64,000 bases of DNA from Varroa destructor (lineage: Eukaryota > Arthropoda > Arachnida > Mesostigmata > Varroidae): positions 23,016,782 to 23,080,781 of the forward strand of contig NW_019211454.1 in assembly GCF_002443255.2 (NCBI RefSeq), written 5' to 3'. A model generated the notes under the pieces. The model saw only the letters and a list, made by a program, of their open reading frames with translations, did not search any database and was not told the origin of the DNA. The translations under genes and the position numbers were made by a program. Positions 24,126 to 36,259 of this stretch are shown piece after piece; position 1 is the stretch's first letter, and every line of letters starts with the position of its first letter.

Positions 24126-26277
24126 CTGAAGGACATCTTTGAAGCAACTCCCGCTTATTTGACGGCTTTTTGCGCGGACAGAGGTTGAAACATTTGCCTT
24201 TTGATAGATATAGATCTTTCACATTCTTCGTGCAATAAGATTATGACATCAAATAGCATCGAATCTCGGCAATGGCTTCCACATCGAATTGAGCTACCAA
24301 AAACGAATTTACGAAACCCGTCTGTCGCCATCTAGAAAGAAATTCAAAATAGATTGGAAAAGTTCCAATTTCCCTGCTTGCTAGATCCAGCTTGTTCGGA
24401 AGGATACTTAACTCCTATATTTATGTCCTACGAGCCGTATAAAATGCACGCACCAATGGTCACCGACTCTAGAATATCCGCCTTCAAGAGCTACCAAGCG
24501 TTTCCTGACTGGGTCTTATGGGCCCTGCTGGGGTACAACCATACCGCATATTCATAGGTAGCATTCCCATCTTTTCTGTGTTGAGGTTTCAAGCAATATG
24601 AGGGTATATACATCCGACTAAATTTTCGCACAGTTAATGAATAGACTCACGTTTTTTCGACCAGCTGTAAGCGCAGTCGCCATGGCCCTTTTTGGTATCA
24701 ACCGGAAAATGCTTCAGAGAATCAGCCAGATCAATTGAGATTATTGCCTCGGAAAAAAAATACGCAGTCAAGCAGAAATCGAAACAGACGACATCGTCCA
24801 AGAAGCGAACTCGTTTTTAGGCTTATTTCAACTTTAGGTTATTTTTATTCTGGAAATTATCAGGAGATATTTAGCGACGTAGGAGAGCGCTATGTCGACT
24901 ACGAATTTACGAATACGTGGTGGATTCAGCCCAATGATTCGATAACAGATTTATTATTCGACGGTATCATACTGTAGTTGTTACTATAATTTCCGCCGGC
25001 GTAATAACGTGCAAGAGCTTGCTCACGACCCCGATACGAGTCTATTGAAAGTTTGTGCATGACACATCTTTATCGACGAGGCATTCGCGTCGAAATTAGA
25101 TACACGTACATACACGCATGCATGCATGCGTGCATTAAACGTCTCGGCTGAGGATTTTTGGCAATCTTGGTGAAAACAGTGACTAGGGATTCTGTTTGCC
25201 AAATGCATCCAAAAATTTTGCATGGTAGCGAGAGCAATGGATAAGAGACGGTCCCGCTTCGATATGTCACCAGGACATCGTTTGTCAATTTACCTCTCTT
25301 ACTGGATCTTCAGATTCGATCGTAGTCGCTTGAAATCAATAATCATTTACACGCGAGCGTTGCCAACGTGTTCTCTGCGAATAGGTACGTAAGTGATTCA
25401 CAATTGATAGTTAATAACCTGGATAGAAGAATTTAGTAGTTTCAAAACGCGATGATGCACTTCTTGAATGGATACCGATCCGTTTTACATTTATGGGATC
25501 ATAGGCAAAGTAAAATTTTCATCAAAGGGCAATGTAGGGTTGGTTCGAGGAAAACTGAAACATTGTTTGGAAACAAATTTCAAAAATTGTTCGACAAATC
25601 GAGTTTTCATCTTCCTTTTGATTCAATAGTGCCCACTGGTAAAGTGCTTTCAACATCAATTATCGCCAGTGTCGTCCGCTCCGCGTGAATCGGCATCGAA
25701 ATGCGTGAAGAACCTCGCTAGTACAAACAAAATTTGAAAGCAGTCAGGGTGCCCGCATGCGTTTTTTACCATCCCATCGGGTCCTGCCTCTCAATGAAGT
25801 AAGACTGTCGCACGAAGGAAACACTGATAAAGAGGCAAGTATGGCAAGCTACATGATAACTATCAATTCGATTTATCTTTACCATGATTCGTATGCAGAT
25901 CTGCCGGTGTACGCTTCGTTCGGACAGACCTCAAGTAAAGCTTCAGAGAGCCTAGGAAAAATATAGCTAGACATCGCATATACATTTGCGGAGTCAAACG
26001 ATCGTGAAACGACCAAACGTTAATAATAAACTGTGGCAAACGTCTTTCCGGGTAATTACTACCAGAAGTAATGTAGCTAGCTTTACGAAAGGAAAGTTTT
26101 GATAAGTATCAGAAAATAATAAAAAAACCCAACCGAAAAATTATCGTCCGATGTAAATTTGCTCACTCTCGCTTATGAATTTAAATGTAAGCGGCTCCTC
26201 TTCTTTCAGCTGAATCGAAGCTATACGTAACACCATCGATGACAATGAAGCTAATCAGAATAAAAACAGGCGCTTAC
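24126..26277. other. Intron of the candidate model or intergenic sequence
   Basis: Open frames at 24354-24557, 24735-24977, 25452-25688 and 25757-25966 on the plus strand carry no known motif. A GCATGC-rich run lies at 25113-25132. Confidence 0.3.
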
Positions 26278-26410
26278 AGCTAACGTCAATCAGTTTCTCA
26301 GAATAGGTTCTGCGTATCATTACTCTCTGACGTGTATTCATTTCGAGATTGAAATCGTGTGTTTTAACTAAAGTTTCCTTATAAACAGCATCACACCAGC
26401 CGGCAGAGAG
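26278..26410 (-). CDS. Candidate gene model, exon 3
   Basis: This 133-nt stretch is open in one frame for 44 codons (motifs LSAGWCDAVYKE, LVKTHDFNLEM, RTYSEKLIDVS) and ends at T|GTAAGC. It enters in phase 0 after an AAAG acceptor with a poor pyrimidine tract and leaves in phase 1. The frame extends further upstream to a TGA near 26430. The phases fit exons 2 and 4. No known family is recognised. Confidence 0.22.
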
Positions 26411-26419
26411 CTTTGGGTC

Positions 26420-27920
26420 AAATAGCGCTCATACGCCCATCTACTTATTAGATATGACACAGAGAAACAGCCGATGCGTTGGTCGTAGATAGCGGTGCAG
26501 TTCATTGGAGGCGATGACGAGACATTTCTTCAGCCAAGAACACCAGCAGTAGTCGCTGTGTTTGAGTTTTGGTGTGAGACAACCGATAAAAATAGACACA
26601 TCCAGGACCATACAAGTACAAAAGCTCCAGGATTCGCAAAAGGATTCAGTCTCGATAGCGTCATCGAAATGGGAGGGCTAAGCTAACGTTAGTGCTATCG
26701 CCGCTTGGCAGTCCCAGGACTCGTTTATTCTCTGCTAGTTGCATATTCTGACACAGCGGTCTGGTTGACCAACCACCCCGAGACTTTTCCAGACTCTATT
26801 AAGTTCTCTAAAAGCGAATCGCTTATACGGCGAACGGTTCTCTGCCTTCACCGTTGCTGCTGTCACGGTCGCTTTACAAGAGGCTGTAGCCGTGTTCGCT
26901 CGCGTTTTCTTGATCGGCCGCTTGCGTAAGTGGCTGGCAGGCCGGGCCAATGAGAGGCCGACGAATAGACCAGTCTACTCTCAATGTGGGCTTCACACGA
27001 ACATTGTTCCCCCTCTGTTTAGACCCGAACTCCTTCGTCGTCTTTGTCTTTAGGTTAAAACGTGGCGGGTATCATCAATTGCTCCTCGGCCAGTCCAACG
27101 CAGGACCGAGCTAGCTACGGCGCGGGCATTAGCCATCGTACGTAATACTGTAAGGCCCTGAAGACAAAAAACAGAAAAAAAACGAAGGCCAGAGGAATGG
27201 TGAAGCAAGAAACGCAGAATAAAAACACAATTTACATATTCCTTTGCCTTCAACTGCTACTGTTACAACCAGCGCTGTTTGCCCTTCTCTCAACTTACCC
27301 ATATGAAATAAAGTATTAATCTAGGGCGGTAGTCGCTTGCAGCTGCTTATCGAAATATCCTCTAAACGATGTTCATTTGAACTTTGGCTGCCAGATATGC
27401 AAAAAACCTTACGTTTTTCTTTTCAGCTAGTTTTAAAACTACATTGGATGACGGCAGAGTAAAGACTATCAGAAAGCGAATTCTAGCAGCGAATCCATAT
27501 CGCGATGGGCCAACGCGGTATACGCATCAGCGATATTTCGCTTGCGATACGCGGTTTTAATTAAATTACTTAACACATGTTTAGACATGCGCAAAGAAGT
27601 GGGGCCGCCTTGTGACCTCCAACATATAGGTAGATTCTGAATTGGTGGTGTTTTTCTGCAGATTACATGAGTATCCCATGAAGGATCCCGTGACCTGTAG
27701 CGTTCATTTATCGCAAAACTGACCATAACAAACTTTTGTCAATAAGTGGAAAGTCTTCTGACTTAATCTGATTGGGGCCTCATGTATTTTGTTCCACATT
27801 CTAACTAAATATACACAAAGTATAGTTAGCTCTAGTTTCCAAGTTGACCTAGGACAATAGCGTGAAATTATTTACAGCTTCGTTTATAGCGAGCTCGCCC
27901 TGATTCGCAAAAGAGCAAGA
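26420..27920. other. Intron of the candidate model or intergenic sequence
   Basis: A minus-strand open stretch at 27469-27732, in phase with exon 2 through an AAAAG acceptor, could be an alternative last exon (motifs ICRKTPPIQ, CWRSQGGPT, HRDMDSLLEF). Its acceptor is weak. Confidence 0.3.
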
Positions 27921-27925
27921 CTTAC

Positions 27926-28258
27926 TTCGTCATCTCGAGCACTTTTTTTTCGTAGCTTTCGTAAGGCTCTTCCATCGAGGTCGTGTGGGTTTTGCATAAG
28001 TAGCACTTCGTAAAAAAGCATGTGTTTGGGGAAAATTTTAAACGCATAATCTTTGTTGCTGATGAAATATTCTTCAACAGTGGAGTATTTTCTTATTGGC
28101 ATACGCGACAACGTTGGCGGATATAAATGGGCTTCTGTGTATCTGGTATTGAGTGGCAGACGCGCTATGAGAAGCAAGCATAGCAACACTAATATGAGCC
28201 AGGCCTGTAGTTTGTGCAGCTGATATTTTTCTATTTTCTTGATTTTCTTTTTTAATTT
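27926..28258 (-). CDS. Candidate gene model, exon 2 with transmembrane segment
   Basis: This 333-nt minus-strand stretch is open for 111 codons. It begins after GGTAGCAG and ends at the strong donor GAA|GTAAGT. It encodes a lysine-rich start (KLKKKIKKIEKY), then a hydrophobic segment WLILVLLCLLLIA, then a polar part with YSTVEEYFISN, KIFPKHMLFYE and RALRKLRKKSARDD. Charges before and hydrophobicity after suggest a type II membrane protein or an uncleaved signal anchor. Both phases are 0. It is joined to an upstream ATG mini-exon by a 77-nt intron. No family is recognised. Open frames of this length do occur by chance in a window this size. Confidence 0.3.
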
Positions 28259-28335
28259 CTGCTACCGCAATTCATTCTAATCAAAATCTATGGCAAATTA
28301 TCATTAAAGTTCAGAATCGCCAGGGGTTACCTTAC

Positions 28336-28359
28336 TTTTCTATTTTCCCCGCCGGACAT
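28336..28359 (-). CDS. Candidate gene model, exon 1 (start)
   Basis: ATG starts eight codons (MSGGENRK) ending directly at the donor GTAAGG, phase 0. The intron to exon 2 would be 77 nt, a usual size for short arthropod introns. The start context is ordinary. It is proposed only because its phase and spacing fit the membrane-segment exon that follows. Confidence 0.2.
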
Positions 28360-28559
28360 ATGTTGAATCGTTGTATTTCGATATCAATGCTATTAAGAGT
28401 ACTAGCGGTTCTGCAGGTGCTGTCAGGCCTTGTTTATCTTAGTTTGAAGATAACTCTTCTCAGCGATACGTATGACTCGACACTGACGTCAACACAATGA
28501 TAATACTAATATTCAAATTTCGAATAAAATTAATATTCGACGCACAAACCTACATATAT

Positions 28560-28584
28560 NNNNNNNNNNNNNNNNNNNNNNNNN
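28560..28584. other. Assembly gap (25 N)
   Basis: Twenty-five Ns lie between a TATAT sequence and a T-run, so the gap sits in simple-sequence DNA and its true length is unknown. Confidence 1.
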
Positions 28585-31460
28585 TTTTTTGCCAAAAATT
28601 AGAGCTCTCTGCACAAGGGAGACAGAATTCGGAATAGCACGCCACTATGCATGTAAATGCTCGTTGAGACGGACTCTACCGTTAAACATCGACGTTTCTT
28701 CGAACGAAAAAAAGAACATGGGGAGGAGAACAGTATAAAAATGCGCTTCTTGACATGATCTGCTTAGACGAGGGTGACTATATAAAAACTACCACCGATT
28801 ACTAAGTAAGCAAGAACGTACCCGATAGTTATTGTCGTAATTTTTGTTGTTTCAATTAGTGTTATCACGTTCGGTATTTTTAGCCCTAACATCGAGCGGT
28901 GCGATTAGAAACAAACTGTGTGGCACCTGTGTCTTATAGTATAAGCTTTTTTTTTTGTAAAGTTCGTTCTACATACTCACGTATGTATACTACACTATAG
29001 TTTTCTTTATATTAGACCCATTGCATTGTTTTGCCGGAACGGGCTTTTATGTTGATTTTACCTAATACCATATTTCCTATTGATATTATCTTTGATTTTA
29101 CAATTAAGCCTACACTATACAGACACGTATTATGATTTTTTATTTTAGTTTTTTATTATTATATATAGATTAACGTCGTTGTCGCGTTTTGACAAGCATT
29201 GTTATTAATGATTTATGTCGCATACTCTTAGCACATTCTGTATTCTAGTCATTAGGCTTTCTAAGTAAATAAAAGTCAATCGAAAGCTTTCTTACCCTTC
29301 AGCCATAAACTCAGTGAGCTCCAAGGGAACACGACGTATCGTATTCGACCCGTTGGGTTCAACAGCAGATTTACACAGATTCTCAGAAGTCGGAAGCAAG
29401 ATTCCTAGCCCACCCAATATGCTAAATACTCGTTCGTTCAATTGTGAGTGATATATTTGGGGCTTTTAGTCATAGATTCATTGATTCATAGAGATTTAGA
29501 ACAAACTGCTACGTTTTTCTATTCAAACAAACTGGATGCTGGATTGAAAACGGGTGATCGACTATTTAAGATTTGGATAGCAAAACAGTTTTCACACCTC
29601 CGCCCCAATTCTAATAGGGGTGCCTAGGCAATCGGATTAAAATATGACTATTCCTCGTGTCAGATGTATGGTAATTTCGAACGGATCAGATTGTACGTAG
29701 CGTGAAGGTAGACGTAATAGCTTATTATTACATTTAATTCCGCTCTTCACTAAGCATACAAAACTATCTAGAGAAATACATGCAATTTACTGAGACAACG
29801 TACGTACAACTACCATCCGACCGTCAGTTAATTTTTGAATACATTATTATTGGAGGATATAACTATTGTTCAGCTACTTATAATAATAACCCTTTTAGCT
29901 ACATATATACATACACATATGTATATCTTGAACTTACTTAACACGGTCATAGAAAATTAACGAATCCGACGAACGGGAAACCACTGATTAGATCAGCACT
30001 AACTTCGCGTGAAGTTAACCACTACGTACATAACGATGTTGTTAAAAAAACAATTGAAAAATTTTTTCAATATTTGGACCAGAAATGGGCCTGTCGAATA
30101 TATTCGGCCAGTGGCTTTTAACCGATACAGCCTAGCTCTGCTTTAAAACCGGAGCCGCGATAGGCTGCATCGGCTGTTGCCCGACAGACGGAAAACAGTC
30201 GTATGGCCCACAGTTACAGCTTCTGTAAGCACCATTGGAACGAGTAGTTCGTGACGCAATTCGATTTCCATTTTTTCCCTAAGGAAGTTCGCGTTGGTCG
30301 AACGGAAGTTAGCCCGGCTGGGTCCGGCCCAGCTCTTTCGAAAGAGCAGATCGTTCTCACGAAACGTAAGCGGCATTCCTCTGATCGCGGAGGCAATCAG
30401 GCCCTAGTGCCTAATCAGATTAAAAACGGGAAGCCATTTTTTAATTTAATCTTTGACTGAATCTTCAAGAATTACAGTTATGTCAAAAGCTTACTACACC
30501 AAGTTAACTGTGCGCGTTGTTCGCAAATACAGTATTTCATATAATATATAACCATATTTGATTTTTTCTATTCCTAATTGGCAAAGTTCTCTAAAGTTAA
30601 GTAATATTCGGACACAGTGGACAAAGCCATGTCGGAAAAGGGATTATAAGGATGTCGGTGATTTATAAAGAACGGCATCGATTAGCTTCTAAATCGGGAT
30701 TTATGTTTAGATGTTCCTTCAAAAAGCTCGTGTCATAGCATAAATCTAAACAGCATCTTATTGAATTAATATTTTAAAAAGGCAAGCGTTAGAAAAACAC
30801 GCTAGGCCATAAAACAAAGGTCGAGGCGCTAAAATTCACGTTAATTTTCATTTAAGTACCCGGCTCTTTTTAGCGTTTGTTTAGACGCTGACGCGGTGCA
30901 TTCTACTTGTAGAATAAGCTAGCCGCTGAATAGAACTTCAGGGAGAGTCCGCGCTGCTAATCTTCAAATGTTTTTGTTTGGCGATCTCATAAAGCCAACA
31001 AAAAGATGCCTGTTATTATTATGAAGAAGATGCTCTAAATCTGATAAGATCTACAAGTGCGAGATAGTTTTCCTCTCGCAACGCAGATCCCTCACATTTC
31101 CGCGCCCATCAGCAGTATCACATAGAACCAATAGCATCCATCAATAGTAGTGCCAACACACCCGTAATAAAACGCCCTTCTTCAACTGCTACTATTTGTA
31201 GCGTAGCTGTTGCTGTTATAATTGCAGCTTCGAGTCGTAGTGATCTCATAATTTTATTGTTTTTTGATTTCGCCCGGGCACATTTCACTGGCCTACGAAT
31301 GCCCCGCGCCGACTTGGCTTGCCCAGGAATGTACACTTTTCAAAGTACTCGATCGATCCGAATAACAGAAAAGAACCTAATAACTGAACACCGTCAAGAC
31401 TCTAATAAAACTTAACACGAATGTGCCAGAAAAATACACACTATAAGTGTATTGCATCTG
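28585..31460. other. Non-coding stretch, nothing recognised
   Basis: Very AT-rich at 28900-29950. Overlapping open frames at 30143-30460 on both strands show no motif. Confidence 0.4.
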
Positions 31461-31635
31461 TTTGATTTTTGCCTTTGTCCCCTGTTGAGTGCCAGTTCAA
31501 CTGCGAAGAAGTAAATGCAGAAAGTGTTCAAGGAAGAACTCCACTAACAACACTATCTTCTTTTTTCTTCGTATGTCTTTGTCGCTCATATGACCCTAAA
31601 TGTAATGTCCTTCTTAACGGCCTCGGTTGCCCTTT

Positions 31636-31691
31636 CGACGACTACGACGCCGACGCCGACGCCGACGCCGCCGACGACGACGACGACGACA
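31636..31691. repeat. GACGCC / GAC repeat
   Basis: Hexamer GACGCC repeats pass into pure GAC triplets. Confidence 0.95.
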
Positions 31692-31736
31692 GAAACAGCA
31701 ACAACGACAGGGATGACGCCTTTCGCTTTTTAGCCG

Positions 31737-31760
31737 TCTATCTATCTATCTATCTATCTG
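31737..31760. repeat. (TCTA)n microsatellite
   Basis: About five uninterrupted TCTA units. Confidence 0.95.
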
Positions 31761-32410
31761 TTGTTTTCTACTTGAGCTGCCGGCGCGTCGTGATCTCTCA
31801 CGGTCACCTTTCTTTTTCTTTAGGTCTGCCTGGTTTTTTCGTCGACGCAACTGCATTGGTCCTAAGCAACGGCTTCCTTCGGCCTACCGCCGCTGTTGCG
31901 CCGAATAGCATTAACAATATTACCAGCAGCCGAGTATCACTACAGCAGAATCTACGCTATGTCCCGCTCGTATTTAACGCCATAACGCAGGAGAACTCGG
32001 ATGATTACGTAGGGATTTCTCTCGCTCATTCATTGTCATTTCTCTATCTTTTAATGTTTTTTTGGTTGCATTGCTCCCAAAGGAGGCCCTCCCTACCTCC
32101 CTCTGTCTCTTCCTTTGCGTCTGCTATTTCAATGTTTCCTCCGAGTCGACCATCTGAAAGCCATAGAATGCCTCAACTAGCAACATAGCCAAAGATACCG
32201 TTTCATGGGTTCTGCAGAGTGCTGCAGTTCGTACGGAGGCAGCGTCAATAATAACAACCACAGTAATAACAATGGCGACAAACGTGCGACAAGAGAGAAC
32301 CAACAAAAAACGACGAACGGGTTTAATGTTATGAGTTAAAACACATGTTGGCTGTCTGCTCATCGCTTTGGAAGCATTCGATATATTATGCTTTTTTCTA
32401 GACATTGACT

Positions 32411-33436
32411 TGGAACCAGCCTTGCTGACAATAGAAGATCATTAATCTTTTTACCTCATAGGAATGCGTGCGCCTCTGCCATCTTATATAGACTCATATA
32501 TATGTTCATATGCATCCTATGTTAGAAATTAAAGGTATTGTATCCTATTGTTTGAAATTAAAGGACACACTAGTAGATGTGCGGTGCTATTTTTATTATG
32601 TGGCCAAGTAATTTTTACGTTATTTAAAAGTTATATACCATAAGATAAATAAAAACACAAGAAAAAACTAAATTTCTTGCCACGCTCTCGATTCTCTTGG
32701 GAAGAACTAGCTGGCCCTCTAAGTAAATATTATTACTATACGTACGCTTCTGCATTTCAGGTATGATTAGAAGACTAGAGAAGAAACAAAAGAGATGTTA
32801 TCCGAACGGTTCTTTTCGCAACAATACGAAATGGCTGCGTTATAAAAAAGTGAAGAAAGATGTAAAGGGCTTGGATGTAGTGAGAAGCCTTTGACTGAGC
32901 ACCGACCCCAGCACAAGCTATAGCATTTCCATGTGTCCCACTCTAGCCTTCTCATGAGTAGGCTCTGGGATACTCTTTTTTTCTTTCGTCTCTGCTGTCT
33001 ATTTCTGTCTGCCTGTCTGCTGCTCGGCAATCTGGGCAGACGCCCACAGAATAGCGTATCGCCGTTTTTTCTTACTCAACGGTCAGATGGTAATGCTGAT
33101 ATTCAGGCAGTTTGAAGGCTGATGGGGGCTTCAACCGTCAACGTGACGCGGATATACGAACGACTGGGCGTCGCACTACGAAGAAATCACCATAAACCAA
33201 TTAAATAAAGGCAAATATATTCGTGATAGCAACGCTGGGCTCGCAGTCGAATTATCTGATGATGTGCTGTCGCATATTAGTTGTTTAAATCAAATAAGAA
33301 GCTGCCAACTAAAATCTTACAGGGCCTATCTGTGATGTTTTCAGCAGACCTGTGTAACGCCTGGGTAACTATATGCTACGATGATATTCGTTAGGGCTCA
33401 CATTTGAACTAACGATGGCCGCATGTCTATACTTAC
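32411..33436. other. Non-coding stretch, nothing recognised
   Basis: A GAAATTAAAGG word occurs twice about 31 bases apart near 32525-32565, a small decayed tandem duplication. No gene is recognised. Confidence 0.4.
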
Positions 33437-33505
33437 AATGGCAAAGGACCACCCATACCTCACCGACCTACTGCCTGGCCTCAGGCGTACATTTTTGCAA
33501 AAAGC
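33437..33505 (-). CDS. Candidate internal exon, phase 0-0
   Basis: A good acceptor (CGAAAAAATTTTAG) precedes 69 nt, open as 23 codons (motifs AFCKNVRLRPG, VRYGWSFAI), followed directly by the donor GTAAGT. Both ends are phase 0. The encoded segment is basic and Gly/Arg-containing, with no family recognised. No partner exon has been fixed. Chance remains a strong alternative. Confidence 0.22.
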
Positions 33506-34084
33506 CTAAAATTTTTTCGGAGACGATTCGTTTGACGACCGTCAAACCGTTATGAACCTTTAGTCTAAATAAAACTTTAGATTGCACACAAAACGCTTCA
33601 AAATCGTAAGTATTAGGACATCAAATAGTTCTGATCTCTTTTCGAAGTCGCTATGTATAGCGTTAAGAGCGGTCTTGTTAAATTTATAGAAAAAGGAAGA
33701 TTGTGCGTAAAGGAAGACTGATCCTCGTCGAAAGTTCTTACAACTACTTTTCTCCCACGCGAGGGGTAGGATAAAGCAATTGTATTCATGTTTCCGCTCG
33801 ACGGTCGGTCAGTGGATGACCTTACAGTGATCTGTTTGCCCGCCGCTTTATTGCCTCGCGTGGCCTAGTTCAGCGGGTAGGAGTTAAACTGAAACTAGAG
33901 CCCGAACTAGTGCATCTATTTGCTAAATAAGTGAGCGTCATAACTTCAACAGGAATCCACTCGTTTTTGCCAGGCACTGGTCCGTCTACTCTATTGTATC
34001 GATCAACTGCGGCTGAAAAGGGATGAGCTCATTTATGTAATGCCAAACGGCCAATTAAAAAACTTCTACCAGTATCAACGACGA

Positions 34085-34141
34085 TCCTTTCATCTCTCCC
34101 TCTCTCCCCTTCTCTCTCTCCCCCCTCTACCCCATCCCCGT
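34085..34141. repeat. CT-rich pyrimidine tract
   Basis: Nearly pure C and T over more than 50 bases, with CTCT and CCCC runs. No clear exon follows it on the plus strand. Confidence 0.9.
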
Positions 34142-34439
34142 TTCTTTGTCAATAATTAAACTATTAAAAAAATCCTGTGTTGTAATGTACAATACGGTTT
34201 TTTTTTTAATTTCAGGAATAATTATCGTGTGCTTATTGGCTTAGTTAATAACAAATTCTCTATTACCCAAAGCTGTTGACATGGCGTTTTTGTTATAACG
34301 TTATCCCTGGTGACTTATCTCAAGCTTTTTCTGGTAGTCGTCAGTAACGAATCGGACGTCGATGCCTTTCGAGTGAGAATTCTTCTAGTTCTTTGCGAGC
34401 TCTGAACTAATGCTTAAAAGCCACTTTTCCGACGCCGTA

Positions 34440-34442
<3 letters not shown>

Positions 34443-34493
<51 letters not shown>
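34443..34493. repeat. (AT)n microsatellite
   Basis: About 25 uninterrupted AT units, the longest such tract in the window. Confidence 0.95.
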
Positions 34494-34494
<1 letters not shown>

Positions 34495-35427
34495 GTAGAT
34501 TCGAGTCGATTTGTGTTTTTATCTATTCAGCAAACTAGCTAGAGCTTCCCTTACAGAGCTGTTCTGTTATGAATCTATGGATATGAAGACATCTGCTTCC
34601 TTCAGCAGCCCTAATTAATCCCACTTTGAGGGCATTGATAAATCTTACAACTGGACTACTGCATTGTGTATGGAGAAAAAAGAGCTAATATCTTTTTGTC
34701 GACAGAATTTTTTAACGCACCTGGTATAAATAGCATATCCTTATCAAGCCATGGCTTTAATCGTAGATTTCAATAATTTTAGCTAGCCTTATCGGCTAGT
34801 TACTGTTTTTTGCGCAATGGGGAACCTATTTCATCGCTTTGTTCTGACTCTCTCTTTGTGTTGGCCTCCCAAATTTTTTATCGCCATAGAAGAATCGAGA
34901 TTGGCTAGCGAGAGTCTTTTCCATATTTAGCATACATATAAAATCTGCTCGATATTACTTTTTAACTGATTCGGGTACACGAATCGGGTATTTTTCTTAA
35001 GCAATTTATCAAATGTTGCTCGGGATTTTTGCATATCAGGCACTAATGTATACTAGTACGATACCACTTCTAAACCCAACAGTATCTGCTCTTCCAATTT
35101 TCGTCCACATTTACCAACGACGTAAGTCAGTTATCGCATTTCGTCCAAGTCTGTTGAGCCTTTTGAATAGCTTTTGTAATTACCTTGATATAATAAGTTC
35201 ACAAAGTTAAAGAAAAATGCAAAAGTTATCGAAATTAAAGATAATATTTTCCTATTCTGTGTGGCCACGTTCGATGCGATGGGCCATTCGCTAGTCAAAA
35301 ACAAGCGCTGACTATTCTTTCGTCTGATGTCGCCAAATCCATCGGCGACCCTTGAATGCTTAAAATTAAGCAGTATTACAATCAAATCGATTGACGCCGT
35401 CTGCTCTTAGCCCAGTTTTTTTCCCAG

Positions 35428-35525
35428 AAAGTGACGATAGTCATCAGCCTATTAGGGGAAGCTAGATACGTTGGGCTTGGCCATCACCGACTTGAAACAA
35501 TTCGATCGGCGCTCCTAGCGTCACC
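35428..35525 (+). CDS. Candidate internal exon
   Basis: A very good acceptor (CAGTTTTTTTCCCAG) is followed by 98 nt, open from phase 0 as 32 codons (motifs VTIVISLLGEARY, GHHRLETIRSALL), ending CC|GTAAGT in phase 2. Splice signals on both sides are near consensus. No homology is recognised and the next exon is not clear: downstream acceptors at about 35603 and 35616 lead to a stop within 20 codons. Confidence 0.25.
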
Positions 35526-36259
35526 GTAAGTAAAATGCACGAATCTCAATAAACGTTTTTCAATATATATGATAAAAAATAATTTTTAATGTCTAGCTGA
35601 GCTTCATCGCCAGTTTGCGGGAGTGTACGGATACCTCAGATTCATAGAATGCACTATTTGGCATACGTGAAAAGCTCAATTAGACGCTGGTAAACGTGTG
35701 AGGTTTAGGCGCCCATTAGCGTCTCACAGCGACCCCTATTCCTTTTTGGTTACGAAATTTCAAACAATGCCCGTATTAGAATGCATAGATCATAGTTATA
35801 TACTAATGTCAATGATTCTGGCATATGGAACTAATACGTTGCTTCAAGCTTTGCCCACGACCCATGTACACGACAAGTACAAATAAGGGGCGAGACGAAC
35901 ACGTAATAGCGGAAAATTACATTTGCAATATCTGTCCCTGTGCGACGCGGAGTCTCTCTAGCATATGTGTGCTCGTTGCAGTCTTCGCTCGAAGATTAAG
36001 CACTAGCGGTTTTTTTAAAAGTATGTTTCTAAATGTTCGACAAGCCGAAAAAGATCGAAAATAACAGTTACGTAATAATTAGAGATGCTGCGTCTATAGC
36101 AAGTCTAGGCTGTGCTCCTATACTCTGCGCTCATGGTGCTTATTGTCGCTTCGTAACCCTTGTCATGTTAGAGTTCCTTTTACATCGCACGAATAATTCT
36201 ATTTTGGCAGCGAATAGGCAAAATAAAACGTAATTGATATAAACAAGGATCATCCATAC
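35526..36259. other. Non-coding stretch, nothing recognised
   Basis: Short open frames only. Confidence 0.4.

Larger units (their letters stand above)
31461..32410. other. GC-richer patch with simple repeats and a 239-codon open frame
   Basis: A plus-strand frame is open from 31469 to 32188. Its start codon is not ATG, and it runs through a GAC/GCC repeat (poly-Asp/Ala) and a TCTA repeat. The two flanks look unlike each other and show no domain. It is best read as a low-complexity patch rather than a gene, possibly regulatory or untranslated sequence. The minus strand from 32405 is also open for 93 codons. Confidence 0.4.
33506..35427. other. Non-coding stretch with long simple repeats
   Basis: Holds a pyrimidine tract at 34085-34141 and a long (AT)n at 34443-34493. 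A possible plus-strand exon at 35040-35121 (acceptor TTTTTGCATATCAG, donor GTAAGT, motif PLLNPTVSALPIF) is too weak to list separately. Confidence 0.4.

Noticed and set aside
30143..30460. Opposed open frames on both strands
   Set aside because: No domain, start or splice support; lengths are within chance.
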